Positions 33,797 through 44,585 are shown, counted from the first letter of the stretch. The stretch: 64,000 bases of DNA from Chlorophyllum brunneum (GCA_963576785.1 OY756146.1:1736001-1800000), one strand, 5' to 3'. Made by a program: numbers and translations. The notes: a model not told the origin generated them from the letters alone.

Positions 33797-34042
33797 TATC
33801 TCACACTCAAATAAGAAGAACAACTCAATCACAACTACTGGCAAGAGATAGTTCATAACCTAATCTCAGCAGAAACAAATGACACTACTACCTTCAAAGG
33901 TTACACCATTGCCCTCTTTCAAGGAGGACAAGACCACATCCCCTTCTGGAATAGATGTTGATGCAAGTCAGGAACTCTGATGATTGGCCCTATTAAATGT
34001 CAACTTGTCAATACCTTGCACAAAGAACAAGATGACAAGTAG
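33797..34042 (+). pseudogene. ORF3 of A3, second part
   Basis: Continues the gene cut at 26323: HNYWQEIVHNLISAETNDTT, FKGYTIALFQGGQDHIPFW, a TGA, then MIGPIKCQLVNTLHKEQDDK and the stop at 34040-34042. The strong match to A4 shows that this C-terminal block is the conserved core of family A ORF3. Confidence 0.75.
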
Positions 34043-34070
34043 ACAGTGACACTTCATGGGGTCATGAATG

Positions 34071-34333
34071 TAAAAAGGGAGGTATTGTTATGAACTATAG
34101 ATAGACAGTACATTCCTATCATGTGCCTGTCATACTCATCATTCCTATGTATCCATTTCATTCCCTTGTTTCATCCCTTATGGCTGTACTCATACTTACT
34201 TATTCTACTCATCCTCTATGACTCCATTACTCTACTCCATTATTATTAGCTCTTACCACTAGTATATAAAGTGTAGTAATACTTGATGTATTTCTTACAC
34301 TTTACCAATCATATCATCCCTTTCTCTTCTCTC
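34071..34333 (+). repeat. Polypurine tract and first part of the A3 3' LTR
   Basis: TAAAAAGGGAGGTAT (34071-34085) is followed by the LTR start TGTTATGAAC at 34086. The LTR stops after CTTCTCTC at 34333, where a B LTR begins. The last five bases, CTCTC (34329-34333), are the TSD of that B element; the other copy is GAGAG at 43441-43445. Confidence 0.9.
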
Positions 34334-35502
34334 TGTTACAGATTTGGCTACTAAGAACAATCGAAGAGGATGTAACCTCTAGGGTATGGCCTTAATACCT
34401 ATCTCAGCCAAGTAACCAGATAAGCAAACATTATCAAACTGTTATTACTCAACCAAGAAATGGGAATCCCATTTATCTCATAGCTCTGAGTGATGAGGGC
34501 AAGTAGAGAATGAGCAGTTAAGCAATCTTCTATTGATTGACAGCAACTGTCAATGGAAACTCTTCCTGGGCAATCAAAAAGGCTATCCCTGTAGAAGATC
34601 AAAGCTTAAGCTTTGACTTTCTAATACAGTCAGCTATTTATACTAACTACTTCTTTTCTATAAATACTATGGAGTATAGATAATGAGACTGAAACATGTT
34701 TCACAATGTGAAACTGATAGATATGAAACTTTCAAGGTGAAACACTACTAAAGATAAATGTGAAACTGATAAAGATGAAACAGCTAAACATAGAGCAAAG
34801 TGAAACTGATGATAGTGAAACAGATGAGTGCTTACTCATCCTCAGAGATCTCAGATGATAATAATGGAGATTCATCAGAACAGCTACAGTCACAAGACAC
34901 GTAGGATGAAGTGGTAGAAGACAATGACAATAATAGTGGTAATGGAAGAAGACAATGATGATGATGGTGGTAATGGAAGAACTGCATCCATAGGATGATT
35001 GGAGTCAGATGATAGGGATGACATAGATGTGATTGGTTCTTCAGAGAGATAGAACTTGGGTGACTCAACAAAGGCTCGAGTAGATTGTAATAGTGGATGA
35101 GGAGAATTGTTGCTGTCACTACTGGGTACAGTGGGTTCGTCATCTGGCAATAAGTCTTTAGGTCACATTTCTATGCAATAGATTCCATCAGCGATTTGTT
35201 GGTGAATGAGCACTTCGAGCACTGGACTGCGAGTGTACATGTAGAGGTGGATGTATTGCATAGTTTCTTCAGTAGTTGGTTGTGCTTTCTAACCGTTGTT
35301 CCAGGTGCCATAGAGGTTGTTCTCAATGGTACATAAGTAGAGTCCATTGGTGTCACATACATGTAAGTATGGTGCATATTTCCAGGCCAGTCGAAGTAGA
35401 GAGTCAATAATGGTGTCATTGGATCATAGTGGTGGGACGAGTGGTATAGCCTCTGAAAACTTGTTGTAACCTCTGACATAGGTTCGAGGTTTGGACATAA
35501 CA
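34334..35502 (-). repeat. 3' LTR of B1 (1,169 bp)
   Basis: In plus coordinates it starts TGTTACAGATTTGG and ends TTTGGACATAACA. Read on the minus strand it begins TGTTATGTCC after a purine tract (AATGAAGGGAATCA, 35503-35516). It has TATAAATAG and the TCAAAGCTTAAGCTTTGA palindrome at about 34596-34613. The coding end of ORF3 occupies its first 670 nt in element orientation. Confidence 0.88.
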
Positions 35503-36939
35503 TGATTCCCTTCATTAGTAATGAATTCCATTTCGTTACATTCAATCTTAGGCAGTCAGTAGTAAGGACTGTCCTCGGGGAGTTCTTCTACTCCATATAG
35601 TTCAACAGGTCAGTATCTAATGTGATTGACCACTTCCAACATCTGAGAAGGGATCCTCATAATGCCCTTCATCCTGGTAGGGTGGTAAGGTTGAGGTGGC
35701 AGATGGTAGAGGGGGCGAGATACCACTTTGGTTCCTGATGGTGGTGGTTCTGGAGTGCCAGTGTCCATTGGGATAGGGAGGCCCGAGCCTAATAGTATGA
35801 TAGCGTCGAGTACTTGCTCCATTTCTGGAACTGTGAACACAGCTGATGACCTCATCAAGTCAATTGTATAATTCTTGCATGTTGGGATCCAGCCATTGGG
35901 TTTGATAAGCCAGAGTGGTAGTTTGGCCATATCGTTGATCATAGTTGGGTCAGCTTTGTAGTACAAGTCGAGTATTTCGAGGTTGGGTGCTTTGTATGGG
36001 CTGCCTATGAACTCGTGGAGTCGGGTTAATTGTTGCTGCAGCATAGGAAATCTGGTGGGGTCTTTCGTTTTCATGGTCATGATACCAGTGACAATCTCGG
36101 ATAGCCTGGTAATAGTTGAGTGGAACTGCAGGTGGTTTATGCTCATATTGAGGTGGGTCATGACGTGCAGAGTGGCCTTGGACAGGCACAGGTTCAATGA
36201 GTCTACACTCCATTCGGGCATCAGTCTGAACCGGAGTTGATTGATGAGTCAGATTGCCATTGTTAGTGGCATCATAGAAAGGAAGGCCTTGAGGGATTCT
36301 CGATGTGGGATGTACAGGATGAGGCTCTGGTAGAGGTTCTTGAGACTGGTCATTGTTTTGAGTGGGTAGTTGGGGAATGTCAGAAGTTGATAAAGGGCTG
36401 CCTCGGCCATGTGCGCTAAGGGTAGTGCTGATTGAGTGACAGAGAAGTTGATAGGAGTGTTGGATGCATTGCAAATTCTCACGTACTCCATTGGGTAGAG
36501 TGTGGCTAGTAAGGATGTCATAGCTTTGTTGTATGGCATAGGTGTATTGACTAAGCATTCACATATTATGAAGGCAAGCAGCAAGCAAATTCCTGTATTT
36601 GTTGCAATGGGCAACAGATGTGTTATCCCCTCATAGATCAGGGTGGTGATTGGATAGTCATCTTTTGATAGTGTTTCGAAGTTGTAGGCAGGTGGTGTTG
36701 CATGCGGATTTGATATCAAGTAGGGAAGGGATGGTATGCAGCTATAATCCAATGGGCTGGATAAATTCCTTGTTGTTGAGGGTGATGGAATACTTGGGCA
36801 ATGAGTGGAGAATATCATCAAGGTCTGGCGATACAGGCAGTCCATTGATGATGTTGGCAGTGATTTTGGTAGTATTGATAATGGTAGCTGTGGTAGCTGG
36901 TGCTGAGGCTGGGTGGATATTAGAAGCATTGAGAGACAT
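34832..36939 (-). pseudogene. ORF3 of B1, large post-pol gene overlapping the 3' LTR
   Basis: ATG at 36939, eight bases after the pol stop (MSLNASNIHPASAPATTATI). About 700 codons to SEISEDE-stop at 34832, of which some 223 are within the LTR. The frame holds from 36939 to about 35600 with stops that are single C-to-T steps, then a shift. The LTR part reads SKPRTYVRGYNKFSEAIPLV, LLRLAWKYAPYLHVCDTNGL, LYLCTIENNLYGTWNN, GIYCIEM, PDDEPTVPSSDSNNSPH. The middle is Gln/Pro-rich (YYQAIRDCHWYHDHENERPH) and probably disordered. No membrane segment, enzyme motif or family is recognisable. Three independent B copies keep the same frame into the LTR, which argues against chance. Confidence 0.7.
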
Positions 36940-36946
36940 GGGGAGC

Positions 36947-39890
36947 TCAGATGTTGTGAGCTCTTTTATAGGCTTCAAGTATATCCTTTGCATTTCGGAG
37001 GTTTGATGCAGGTTCCCATGAATTTTTGGAAGTGTGGCAGCCTTTCCACTTGATTAGGTATCTGAAACAATTATTTACCCTTTTATGGGGAAGAATGGCC
37101 TTGACTTCATATTCTTCTTGATCATCAACAAGAAGAGGGAGGGGTTGAGACGTGTGTTGTCCATAGATCGTGTTTTCAATTGCAGGGATAAGGAGAGAGG
37201 CATGAAACTTGTTATAGATCTTCCATGTTTCAGGTAATTTTAGCTGAAACACAATGGGTGAGATCTTCTTGACAATTGTGAAAGGTCCTTCCCTTCTTTG
37301 GGCAATTTTCCTATTTGCAAAGTTTATTGGCAGGTGTTTGTTTTCTAACCAAACTTTATCCCCTTCGTTAAAGTTTGGTAACCTATAATTTGCAGTTTGT
37401 TTGGCCATGATTTCACAGGCATAGTTGTGTGCTTTGAGGGCTCGATGTCGAGCATCGGATAGTTTCTTGAGGCAATCCTTGGTGGTAGGGATGTTTGTTG
37501 GTTCCAGAGTAGTGGGAAATGCTTTCGGTGAGGAGGTGCACTATGGTACTGTCGAATACAGTCACTTCCTGGTTGTCTTTGTCATTGGGAGTATGGTCAG
37601 GTTATTGTGACAATGCATTGGCTGGGCCATTCTTTTGGCCAGGTATGTGCTTAACCTTTAGCTGAGGTTTGAAGCATTCCATACAGGCTGCCCAACAGGC
37701 TTGGCATTGATTAAGGGTTTGTGGTTCCTTAAATCGGGATAAGTTCTCGTGATTGCTCCATACAATGAATTCATGTCTGGCTCTTTCCAAATAGTGGCAC
37801 CATTCTTTTAAGACTCATATGGTAGCTAGCCATTCTTGCTCTGAGCAATGGTAGTTTTGTTCTGTCACGTTGAATGCTCTGGAGATAAAGGCAATCAGGT
37901 GCTTTACTCCATTATTATTGTGTTGGGTGAGGACGGCTCCTGAGGTATATATGGAGGCGTTGGTTTTGATTTCAAAGGGTTTATCGGGATCTGGCACAAT
38001 CAAAATAGGCTTCTCCATGAAGCATTTCTTCAGATCTTCAAAGGCAGTTTGGTGCTCATTGGTCTAATGGAATTTGATATTCTTGGATATAAGAGAGTTT
38101 AGTAGTGCAGCATATTGTGCATAATTCTTGATGAATCTTCTGTAAAAGTTACAGAATCCTATGAATTTTCACATATTGTGGGTCATTTTGGGTATTGGCC
38201 AATTTTTGATTCCTTCAAGTTTGGCTGCATCTATTTCAATGGATGATGGGGAGATTACAGTACTGAGATACTCAAGGCATTGTTTCTCAAATTCACATTT
38301 CTTGGGCTTGAGAAATAGGTTGTGTTCACAAAGTAGTTTTAATACTTCATGGGTAAGGCATCGGAGTTCTTCTTGTGTTTTGGCATATATGAGAATATCA
38401 TCCATGTATACAAGGACTTCTCCTTTGTTGATCAAGGGACAGAATATATGGTCCATCATGGATTGGAAAGTGGCTGGGGAGTTACACATCCCAAAGAACA
38501 TCATGGTTGGCTCATATAGGCCTTTTGGTGTTCTGAATGTAGCTTTCCATTCATCACCTTTTTGGATGCAAATATTGTTGTATCCAGCACATACATCAAG
38601 TTTGGTAAACCAATTTGATCCTTTAAGTTTGTTGAGTAGTGACAAAATGAGTAGGATCGGGTATGCATTCTTGATGGTGTGACTATTAGGGTATCAATAG
38701 TCTTGGCATGGGTGGAGTTTTCCATCTTTCTTTCCTATGAAGAAGAAAGGTGAGGCCATAGGTGATTTCGATCGTTGAATATAACCTTTGGCTAGGTTCT
38801 CCTCAATGAATTTATCAAGTTCATTGGTCTCTTGGGGTGATAGTTAATAGGTGGGTCTAGCTTTTGGTTCGAAATATTCTTTTATCTCAATCTTGTGATC
38901 CCATGGTCAAGTGGGTGGGTATTGTGAAGCAGCTTGTTCACTGAATATATCAAGGTAGTCATGAAAATTGGTTGGTACAATTTTCAGAGGGTCAGTCTCT
39001 TTCTTCTCTCCATATTTCTGGGCAATAAACTGGGAGGCGTTGGCTTTGAAGTTTATTTCTTCAAATGTGGCAGGTTCAAGATAGATGTGGTTCACTTGTT
39101 CAGCCTCATTTGTACTATCATCCATCAAGGTGACAAGGCAGTTGAGCTAGGGGTTGTCAATAAATGGGGTTCTCCATTTTATAGTTTTCCTTGACCAATC
39201 TACTTCTGGGTTGAATTGTGATAGCTAGAGTATTCCCAAGATTAGGCGTGGCATTCCTAGTCCAATGATTCTTGGTTTTAGAATCATTTGTTGTCCATCT
39301 ATGGTAAGTCTAAGGACAGCATCATGGGTGGCTTGTTTTTGTCCATTGGTAGTTCCATCAGCATTAAGGATGGTGACTGGTGTGTCAAGTGGATGGGTTG
39401 GTAGGTTCCATTGTTCTACAAGAGATAGGTCAATATAATTTCCAGCTACTCCTGAATCTAGGAAGGCAAGGTGTTTGGTAGTTGTGCTCAGTAAGTGGAA
39501 CAGTAGTTGGAACATAGATAGTATTGTTCTTTGGAACAATGTTAACAGTGGTGATTTGTTCAGTGTCAGGTTTGTGAGGTGGGTTGGGTTGGGGGTAGTC
39601 ATCATGTTGTGGTGTTGAATAAGAAATCTGCAGTTTCTTTATAGTCTGAGATCTAGATGCAGTAACTAGTCTCTTCAGACAAAAGACTTGATTAGGTCTT
39701 CATCAGGATGACTGTCTGCAACATTGAAGAGTTCCTTTATCTCTTCATTGGTGGCATCTTCTATTATATTTGTGATTTGGGTAGACTTGAATTGTTGCTT
39801 GCTTCAGTTGAAGTGTTTGGACTTATAAGCAGTATTCTTTGACATGCTGGTGCAGTTCTTTCCACAGCTTCATTGCAGGCAATTTCTAGA
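36947..39890 (-). pseudogene. pol: pol of B1, integrase core deleted
   Basis: Protease (LAFLDSGVAGNYIDLSLVEQ, about 39457), RT (WFTKLDVCAGYNNICIQKGD; box VYMDDILIY, about 38404), RNase H (first catalytic Asp now Asn: EIKTNASIYTSGAVL, about 37960), then directly the linker after the integrase core (FPTTLEPTNIPTTKDCLKK). The zinc-binding and DDE domains, about 1 kb, are missing; the joint is near 37533. The GPY/F module (REGPFTIVKKISPIVFQLKL) and chromodomain (YLIKWKGCHTSKNSWEPASN) remain. Gag and pol share one frame up to the deletion, after which the tail is in another frame. Many stops. Confidence 0.85.
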
Positions 39891-40779
39891 GAAATGTCCA
39901 GTGGATTTGCATGTGAAACATTTTCATTCATTGTATAACTTCCAGAGTTTGGGTGATAAGATAGCATTGAGTTGGGCTGTGGCAAGTTTTGTGGCCATGC
40001 AGGCAACTTGCTGGGTAGTTGCATTCAGATATTCATTATCATCTGATAATGCTTCTTCCTCAGATTCTTCTCCTTCTTCATCAGATCCTTCTCCTATTGG
40101 GTAAAGATTATTGAACTGCTGCTCAAGGATGTGGTTAACATCCATGGGACCATAGCCTGGAGGGTTACTGCTTCTTTGAGTTGGCTGGTAAGGTCTTGCA
40201 TAAGACATCAAACTTAATGCTTTTGGAGTGTGATATTTCGAGCAATGGGAGGTATGTCATACTGAGTGACAATATCCTGTTGAGTTAAAATTCTGTTGTA
40301 GGTGTGCCATTGTTGCTGCATTTTGTGCAGCTGTGTACCAAGCATTGATGTTGTTTGGGGTAGGGTTCTGACTGTAAACAAGTCTTTTGTAATATGGATC
40401 CAGTCCTTTAATGAAGAATATGATTTTGGTCTCTGCATAGGTGATTCTGGCTCAGGTACACATATTCTTGAATTGCTCAACATAGACTGCAGCAGGTCAT
40501 CCATTCTGGGTGACATTAGATAGTTGATTGATGGCAACGAGGGTGTCATTTGCAGGTAGAAACGAAGTGTCAAGTTCTGTAAGGAACTGTTTGATGGTCT
40601 GGGTAGGACTGAAGATATTGTTGGTGGTGTGTGAGATGGTGTAGGCTTGTTTCCATTCTCTGACTGATCCTTCCATGCTAAGGAGGGCATACATGATTTT
40701 GGACTTGTCATTTGGTAGATTGTTGGGCTGTGATGCAAAGTAGATCTGGAGGTTCTGCTTCCAGTTGGGATAGTCAAGC
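39891..40779 (-). pseudogene. gag: gag of B1, C-terminal two thirds
   Basis: Starts inside gag at DYPNWKQNLQIYFASQ. Capsid region (IMYALLSMEGSVREWKQAYT; FLTELDTSFLPANDTLVAIN), then a Glu-rich stretch (EGSDEEGEESEEEALSDDNE) and a CCHC knuckle CFTCKSTGHFSRNC at about 39905. Stops at several places are the same in the right arm. The N-terminus is absent here because of the inversion. Confidence 0.83.
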
Positions 40780-40828
40780 CAAGATACTCAAGGCATTGTT
40801 TTTCAAATTCACATTTCTCAGGTTTGAG
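40780..40828 (-). repeat. Short family B RT fragment at a rearrangement joint
   Basis: GATACTCAAGGCATTGTTTT and the next 25 bp match 38267-38313 (RT of B1) at roughly 90 percent, in the same orientation. It links the end of the inverted-repeat arm to a family A LTR that starts inside its TATA box. Confidence 0.7.
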
Positions 40829-41047
40829 ATAAAGTGTAGTAATACTTGATGTATTCCTTATACTTTACCAATTGTATCATCCCTTACTCTTTCCTCTACT
40901 TCCTTGTCTTTATCCAAAGACTTGCAACCTGAGTCCTAGACTAAGGTTGTAACATTTGGTAAAGTGTTATTTGACTCACCTTGCAAGAGAGGTGCCACTA
41001 TTTGTAGCTAGGCTTGGAATAATAGCCTCTGACCAGGACAACAGTAT

Positions 41048-42310
41048 ATAAGCAGCAGTAGCTTATCAAGAACACTGAGAAGACCAAGAGCTCTGAGACC
41101 AACAGACATCCAGGGATCACCAGTAACCACTGGATCCAAATGACAAACAGAACCAGAAATCCCTGAAGGCCTTAAGCAGCAGAAATCAGACCACAGCATA
41201 GATGAAGATATAGCTCTCTTTGAGATATTATTCAACACAGAAGTTGCTGAGACTACATATAGCACAGAAGTCACCAAAGTCCCATTTGATATGGAAATCA
41301 CTGAGACATATGGGAATAAACACAGTGAAGCTGAGACTACATCTGATATAGAAATTGCCAAAACCAACAAACACAGCAAATCCAAAACATCCGACATAGA
41401 AGTTGCTGAGACATATGAGCACAAACAACCCAAAACAGAATCTGAAATGGCTGATGAAATTAATTTTCCAAAGAACTTAGCCCCGGAGCCAGGATATTTC
41501 AATAGAGATAGAACCAAGTTCAACAATTGGTGGAGAGCAATATCCTTATGGACACTCTTTAACAAAATCAATGATAATGAGCAGAAGATAATTGGAGTGC
41601 TAGCATAGATGAAAGGAGGACTAGCAGGTCTTTATACCAATGCCAAGTTACAGGCAATCCAAGATAAGAAAACACTGGCATTTGATGACTTTGCAATAGA
41701 GATAGTAACTACATTCTCCTTGGGAAATAGAAAAGCGATAGCAGAAGGGAAAATAGAGTTGTTCAAACAGGAAAAGAGAAACACTATAGACTTCTTAATA
41801 GAGTTTGAAGCATTGAAAACCCAAGCAGGAACAGACAACACACATGCCATATTCCTCTTCAAAAGACATACTAGAGCAGACATTATCAGGACCATTGTGG
41901 GCTATCTGCCAGTCTCAATTCCGGACACATACAACAAATGGAGAAATACAATCCTTGCAGTGGGACAGGGATACAAAACTGCAGATATTACCCAAGAAAA
42001 TATTAGAATCAGCACAGGAGTCACCTATGGAGGTGGAGGACAACCAATGGAGATTGGTAGACAAAGGGCAGACACCAACCAGAATGGGAAACCAAGATGT
42101 TTCAACTACAACCTATATGGACATATTGCCAAATATTGCTGCAAGAAGACAAAAATCACATATACCAAAATAACATACTATAATTGTGGAAAGCAGGGCT
42201 ATATCTTGAAGAACTGCAAAGCACCCAAGAAAGGACACATCAGAAAGATCACTGAGGAGACCAAGCATGAAGAAGAGGCAAAGGAGGATTTTGCCAAAGG
42301 CTCTGAGTAG
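41048..42310 (+). pseudogene. gag: gag of A-old
   Basis: The start codon is ATA (41048-41050), as in A7. Expanded acidic repeat region (TTSDIEIAKTNKHSK and similar), capsid core (NRDRTKFNNWWRAISLWTLF), a stop at 41606-41608, first knuckle CFNYNLYGHIAKYC with a lost Cys, second YYNCGKQGYILKNC also damaged. Ends GSE-stop at 42310. Confidence 0.85.
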
Positions 42311-43382
42311 GTGCAAACTCATGAGTCAATAACTCTAGAGTTCCTGTTTTATTTCACAATAGACAATATGTAATTCCACAAAAAAGGAACTTGATGTGCA
42401 AACTTTTCCTTGACTCAACAATTGAAACAAAGAAGGAACCTAAACAAACCACCATGCTAGTAGACTCCAGATGCACCCACATGTGCATAGCACAAAGGGT
42501 GGTAAAAGAGAAACAACTCCCAACCAAACCCCTCAAAACTCTGATACAAGTAATCAATGCCAACAGGACTGAAAACAAGAAAGGGGAGATAATAGACATG
42601 GCACACCTGGTACTAGACAATGGAAAACACACAGAAGAAATTGAAGCAATGGTAACACAGTTGGAAAGTGTAGACCTATACCTTGGACATGACTGGCTAG
42701 TCAAACATAACCCAGAAATCAATTGGACAAACAATATAATATGCTTCATGAGATGCCTGAAAGATTGCACCACACACCACAACAATATACAGTTTAATGA
42801 GAGAATATGCATGGTAAAGGAACACATAAAGGAAAAAAAAACTTACCAAACAAATCCAGAAGACCTACCGACATATTTACAGCAATACACACACCTGTTC
42901 AACAAAAAGAACTTTCACAAACTACTAGAACACATGATATGGGACCATGAGATAAACCTGACTGAAGATGCACCACCAGTACTGCAATCCGAAGTCTATC
43001 CCATGATGATAACAAAAAAAATAAGAGCTACAGAAATTCCTTGATGACAACATTGCTTCAGGACAAATTCAACCATCACAATCCCCTTATGCCATCCCAT
43101 GCTTCTTTATACCCAAGACAGACAGAACCAAACAATTGGTACAGGATTATAAAAAGTTGAACAAACACACAATCAAAGACAAAATGCCACTTCTGCTAAT
43201 AAGCAAAGTTATTGACTGACTCAAAAATGTGAAAGTCTTCAACAAGTTGGATATTATTTGGGGATACAACAATGTCCAAATCAGAGAGGGTAATGAATGG
43301 AAAGCAGTATTTGTAACAAACAATGGGTTATTTGAACCAATAGTCATATTTTTTGGAGTGAGCAACTTGCAAGCAACTTTCC
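42311..43382 (+). pseudogene. pol start of A-old (protease to mid RT)
   Basis: Protease TTMLVDSRCTHMCIAQRVV (Gly to Arg), linker (QLESVDLYLGHDWLVKHNPE), RT fingers (NNVQIREGNEWKAVFVTNNG) up to FFGVSNLQATF, where it ends. One frame for most of the length, with a shift near 43015. Confidence 0.83.
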
Positions 43383-43445
43383 TATTATGACCTTAGTCTA
43401 GGACTCAGGCTGCAAGTCTTTGGATAAAGACAAGGAAGTAGAGAG
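43383..43445 (-). repeat. Second part of the A3 3' LTR, inverted
   Basis: TATTATGACCTTAGTCTAGG through AAGTAGAGAG is the reverse complement of the last 63 bp of a family A LTR. Together with 34086-34333 it makes one complete LTR, with CTCTC shared at the break (TSD of B). Confidence 0.85.
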
Positions 43446-44571
43446 TGTTATGTCCAAACGTTGAACCTATGTCAGAGATTATGACAAGTTCCCAGAAGCA
43501 ATACCACTCATCCCACCACCACAATCCAATGACACCATCATTGACTCTCTACTTCGACTAGCCTGGAAATATGCACCATACTTACATGTATGTGACACCA
43601 ATGGACTCTACTTATGCACCATCAAGAACAACCTCTACAGCACCTGAAACAATGGTTGGAAAGCATGACCAACTACCAAAGAAACTATGTAGTACATCCA
43701 CCCCTACATGTACACTTATAGTCCAATGCTCAAAGCACTCATTCACCAACAAGTTGCCAATGGAATCTATTGCATAGAGATGCAACCTAGGGACTTATCA
43801 CCAGATGATAAACCTGCTGTACCCAGTAGTGACAGCAACAACTCTCCCCATCTGCTATTGCAATCTACTTAAGCCTTTGTTGAGTTGCCTGAGTCTTATC
43901 TCTCCAAAGAACCAATTGCATCAACGTTATCCTTATCATCCAACTCCAATCATCCTATGGATGCAGTTCTTCCATCACTACCATTGTCATCATCACTCTC
44001 TACCACTTCGTCCTGCACATCTTGTGACTGCAGCTGTTCCAATGAATCTCCATCATTGTTATCTGAGATCTCTGAAGATGAGTAAACACTCATTTGTTTC
44101 ATTTTCATCAGTTTCACTTTGCTCTATATTTAGTTGTTTCACCTTTATCAGTTTCATGTCTATCTTTAGTAGTGTTTTGTCTTGAGTTTCATTTCACAAT
44201 GTGAAACTTGTTTCAGTCTTGTTATCTATACTCCGTAGTATTTATAGAAGAGAAGTAGTTAGTATAAATAGCTGACTGTATTAGGAAGTCAAAGCTTAAG
44301 CTTTGATCTTCTACAGGGATAGCCTTCTTGATTGCCCAAGAAGAGTTTCCATTGACAGTTGCTGTCAATTAATAGAAGATTGCTTAACTGCTCATTCTCT
44401 ACTTGCTCTCATCACTTAGAGCTATGAGATAAATGGGATTCCCATTTCTTGGTTGAGTAATAACAGTTTGATAATGTTTGCTTATCTGGTTACTTGGCTG
44501 AGATAGGTATTAAGGCCATATCCTAGAGGTTGCATCCTCTTCGATTGTCCTTAGTAGCTGAATCTGTAATA
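43446..44571 (+). repeat. 5' LTR of the inverted B element (1,126 bp)
   Basis: TGTTATGTCCAAACG ... AATCTGTAATA (family end TGTAACA, with C to T). The TATA box TATAAATA is at 44263-44270 and the palindrome TCAAAGCTTAAGCTTTGA at about 44289-44306. It carries the end of an ORF3 frame (stop 44083-44085). The flank GAGAG at 43441-43445 matches the CTCTC at 34329-34333 in reverse. Confidence 0.88.
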
Positions 44572-44573
44572 AT

Positions 44574-44585
44574 AGATCAAAGCTT
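44574..44585 (+). promoter_or_regulatory. B primer-binding site, self-complementary to the LTR
   Basis: AGATCAAAGCTT, two bases after the LTR, is the exact reverse complement of AAGCTTTGATCT at 44298-44309. That segment lies 35 bp after the first T of the TATA box, the expected RNA 5' end. This is the same geometry as in family A. Confidence 0.65.

Larger units (their letters stand above)
20591..34333 (+). mobile_element. A3: gypsy family A, complete but split by A4
   Basis: 5' LTR at 20591, gag, pol, ORF3 (first part to 26323, second part from 33797), polypurine tract (34071-34085) and 3' LTR. The LTR is itself interrupted after 34333 by a B element; its missing 3' end (63 bp) lies at 43383-43445 in reverse. 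Without A4 and the LTR gap the element is about 6.3 kb. It was inserted in the RT of A-old: flanks GGAAG (20586-20590) and GGAAA (rc of 43378-43382) form a TSD with one mismatch. Coding frames are interrupted many times. Confidence 0.88.
34334..40779 (-). mobile_element. B1: gypsy family B, 3' LTR to gag
   Basis: Minus-strand element: 3' LTR, ORF3, chromodomain and integrase tail, RNase H, RT, protease, gag. The gag N-terminus and 5' LTR are not to its right; they are at 43446-46867 on the other strand. The joint at 40779 (GATAGTCAAGC) is exactly where 46868 starts in the opposite copy, so an inversion separated the element's halves. The integrase catalytic core is absent, so this copy could move only with help. 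Confidence 0.85.
36653..40779 (-). repeat. Left arm of a 4,127-bp inverted repeat
   Basis: Reverse complement of 46868-50994. Paired positions always add up to 87,647 at both ends, so there is no net indel over 4.1 kb. The translated segments are the same in both arms, including all premature stops, apart from a C/T difference near the ORF3 end. Beyond 36652 and 40779 the two sides differ. Confidence 0.93.
40829..43382 (+). mobile_element. A-old: 5' half (LTR, gag, start of pol), inverted
   Basis: Truncated LTR (40829-40954, starting at ATAAAGTGTAG), primer-binding site TTTGGTAAAGTGT (40955-40967), gag and pol up to the RT. It stops at GCAACTTTCC, exactly where the RT of the minus-strand fragment 18587-20590 resumes in reverse complement. 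I infer that both are one A element, split by A3 and later separated by an inversion. CpG-poor, with many stops. Confidence 0.8.

Noticed and set aside
35610..36221. 203-codon frame as the true family B ORF3
   Set aside because: It is open in two copies, but the overlapping frame starting at 36939 connects to the pol stop and its stops are all C-to-T steps, which fits an ancestral gene better. I keep some doubt.
35503..36640. Early reading that the B LTR began at the ORF3 stop (about 34820) and was only about 480 bp
   Set aside because: The TSD CTCTC and the TGTTATGTCC / ACATAACA ends place the LTR boundary at 35502. ORF3 therefore overlaps the LTR.
40214..40777. 187-codon frame (and its twin at 46858-47433) as a separate gene
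   Set aside because: It overlaps family B gag in another frame. The gag frame carries the capsid-like sequence and leads to the CCHC knuckle; this one is an overlapping shadow.
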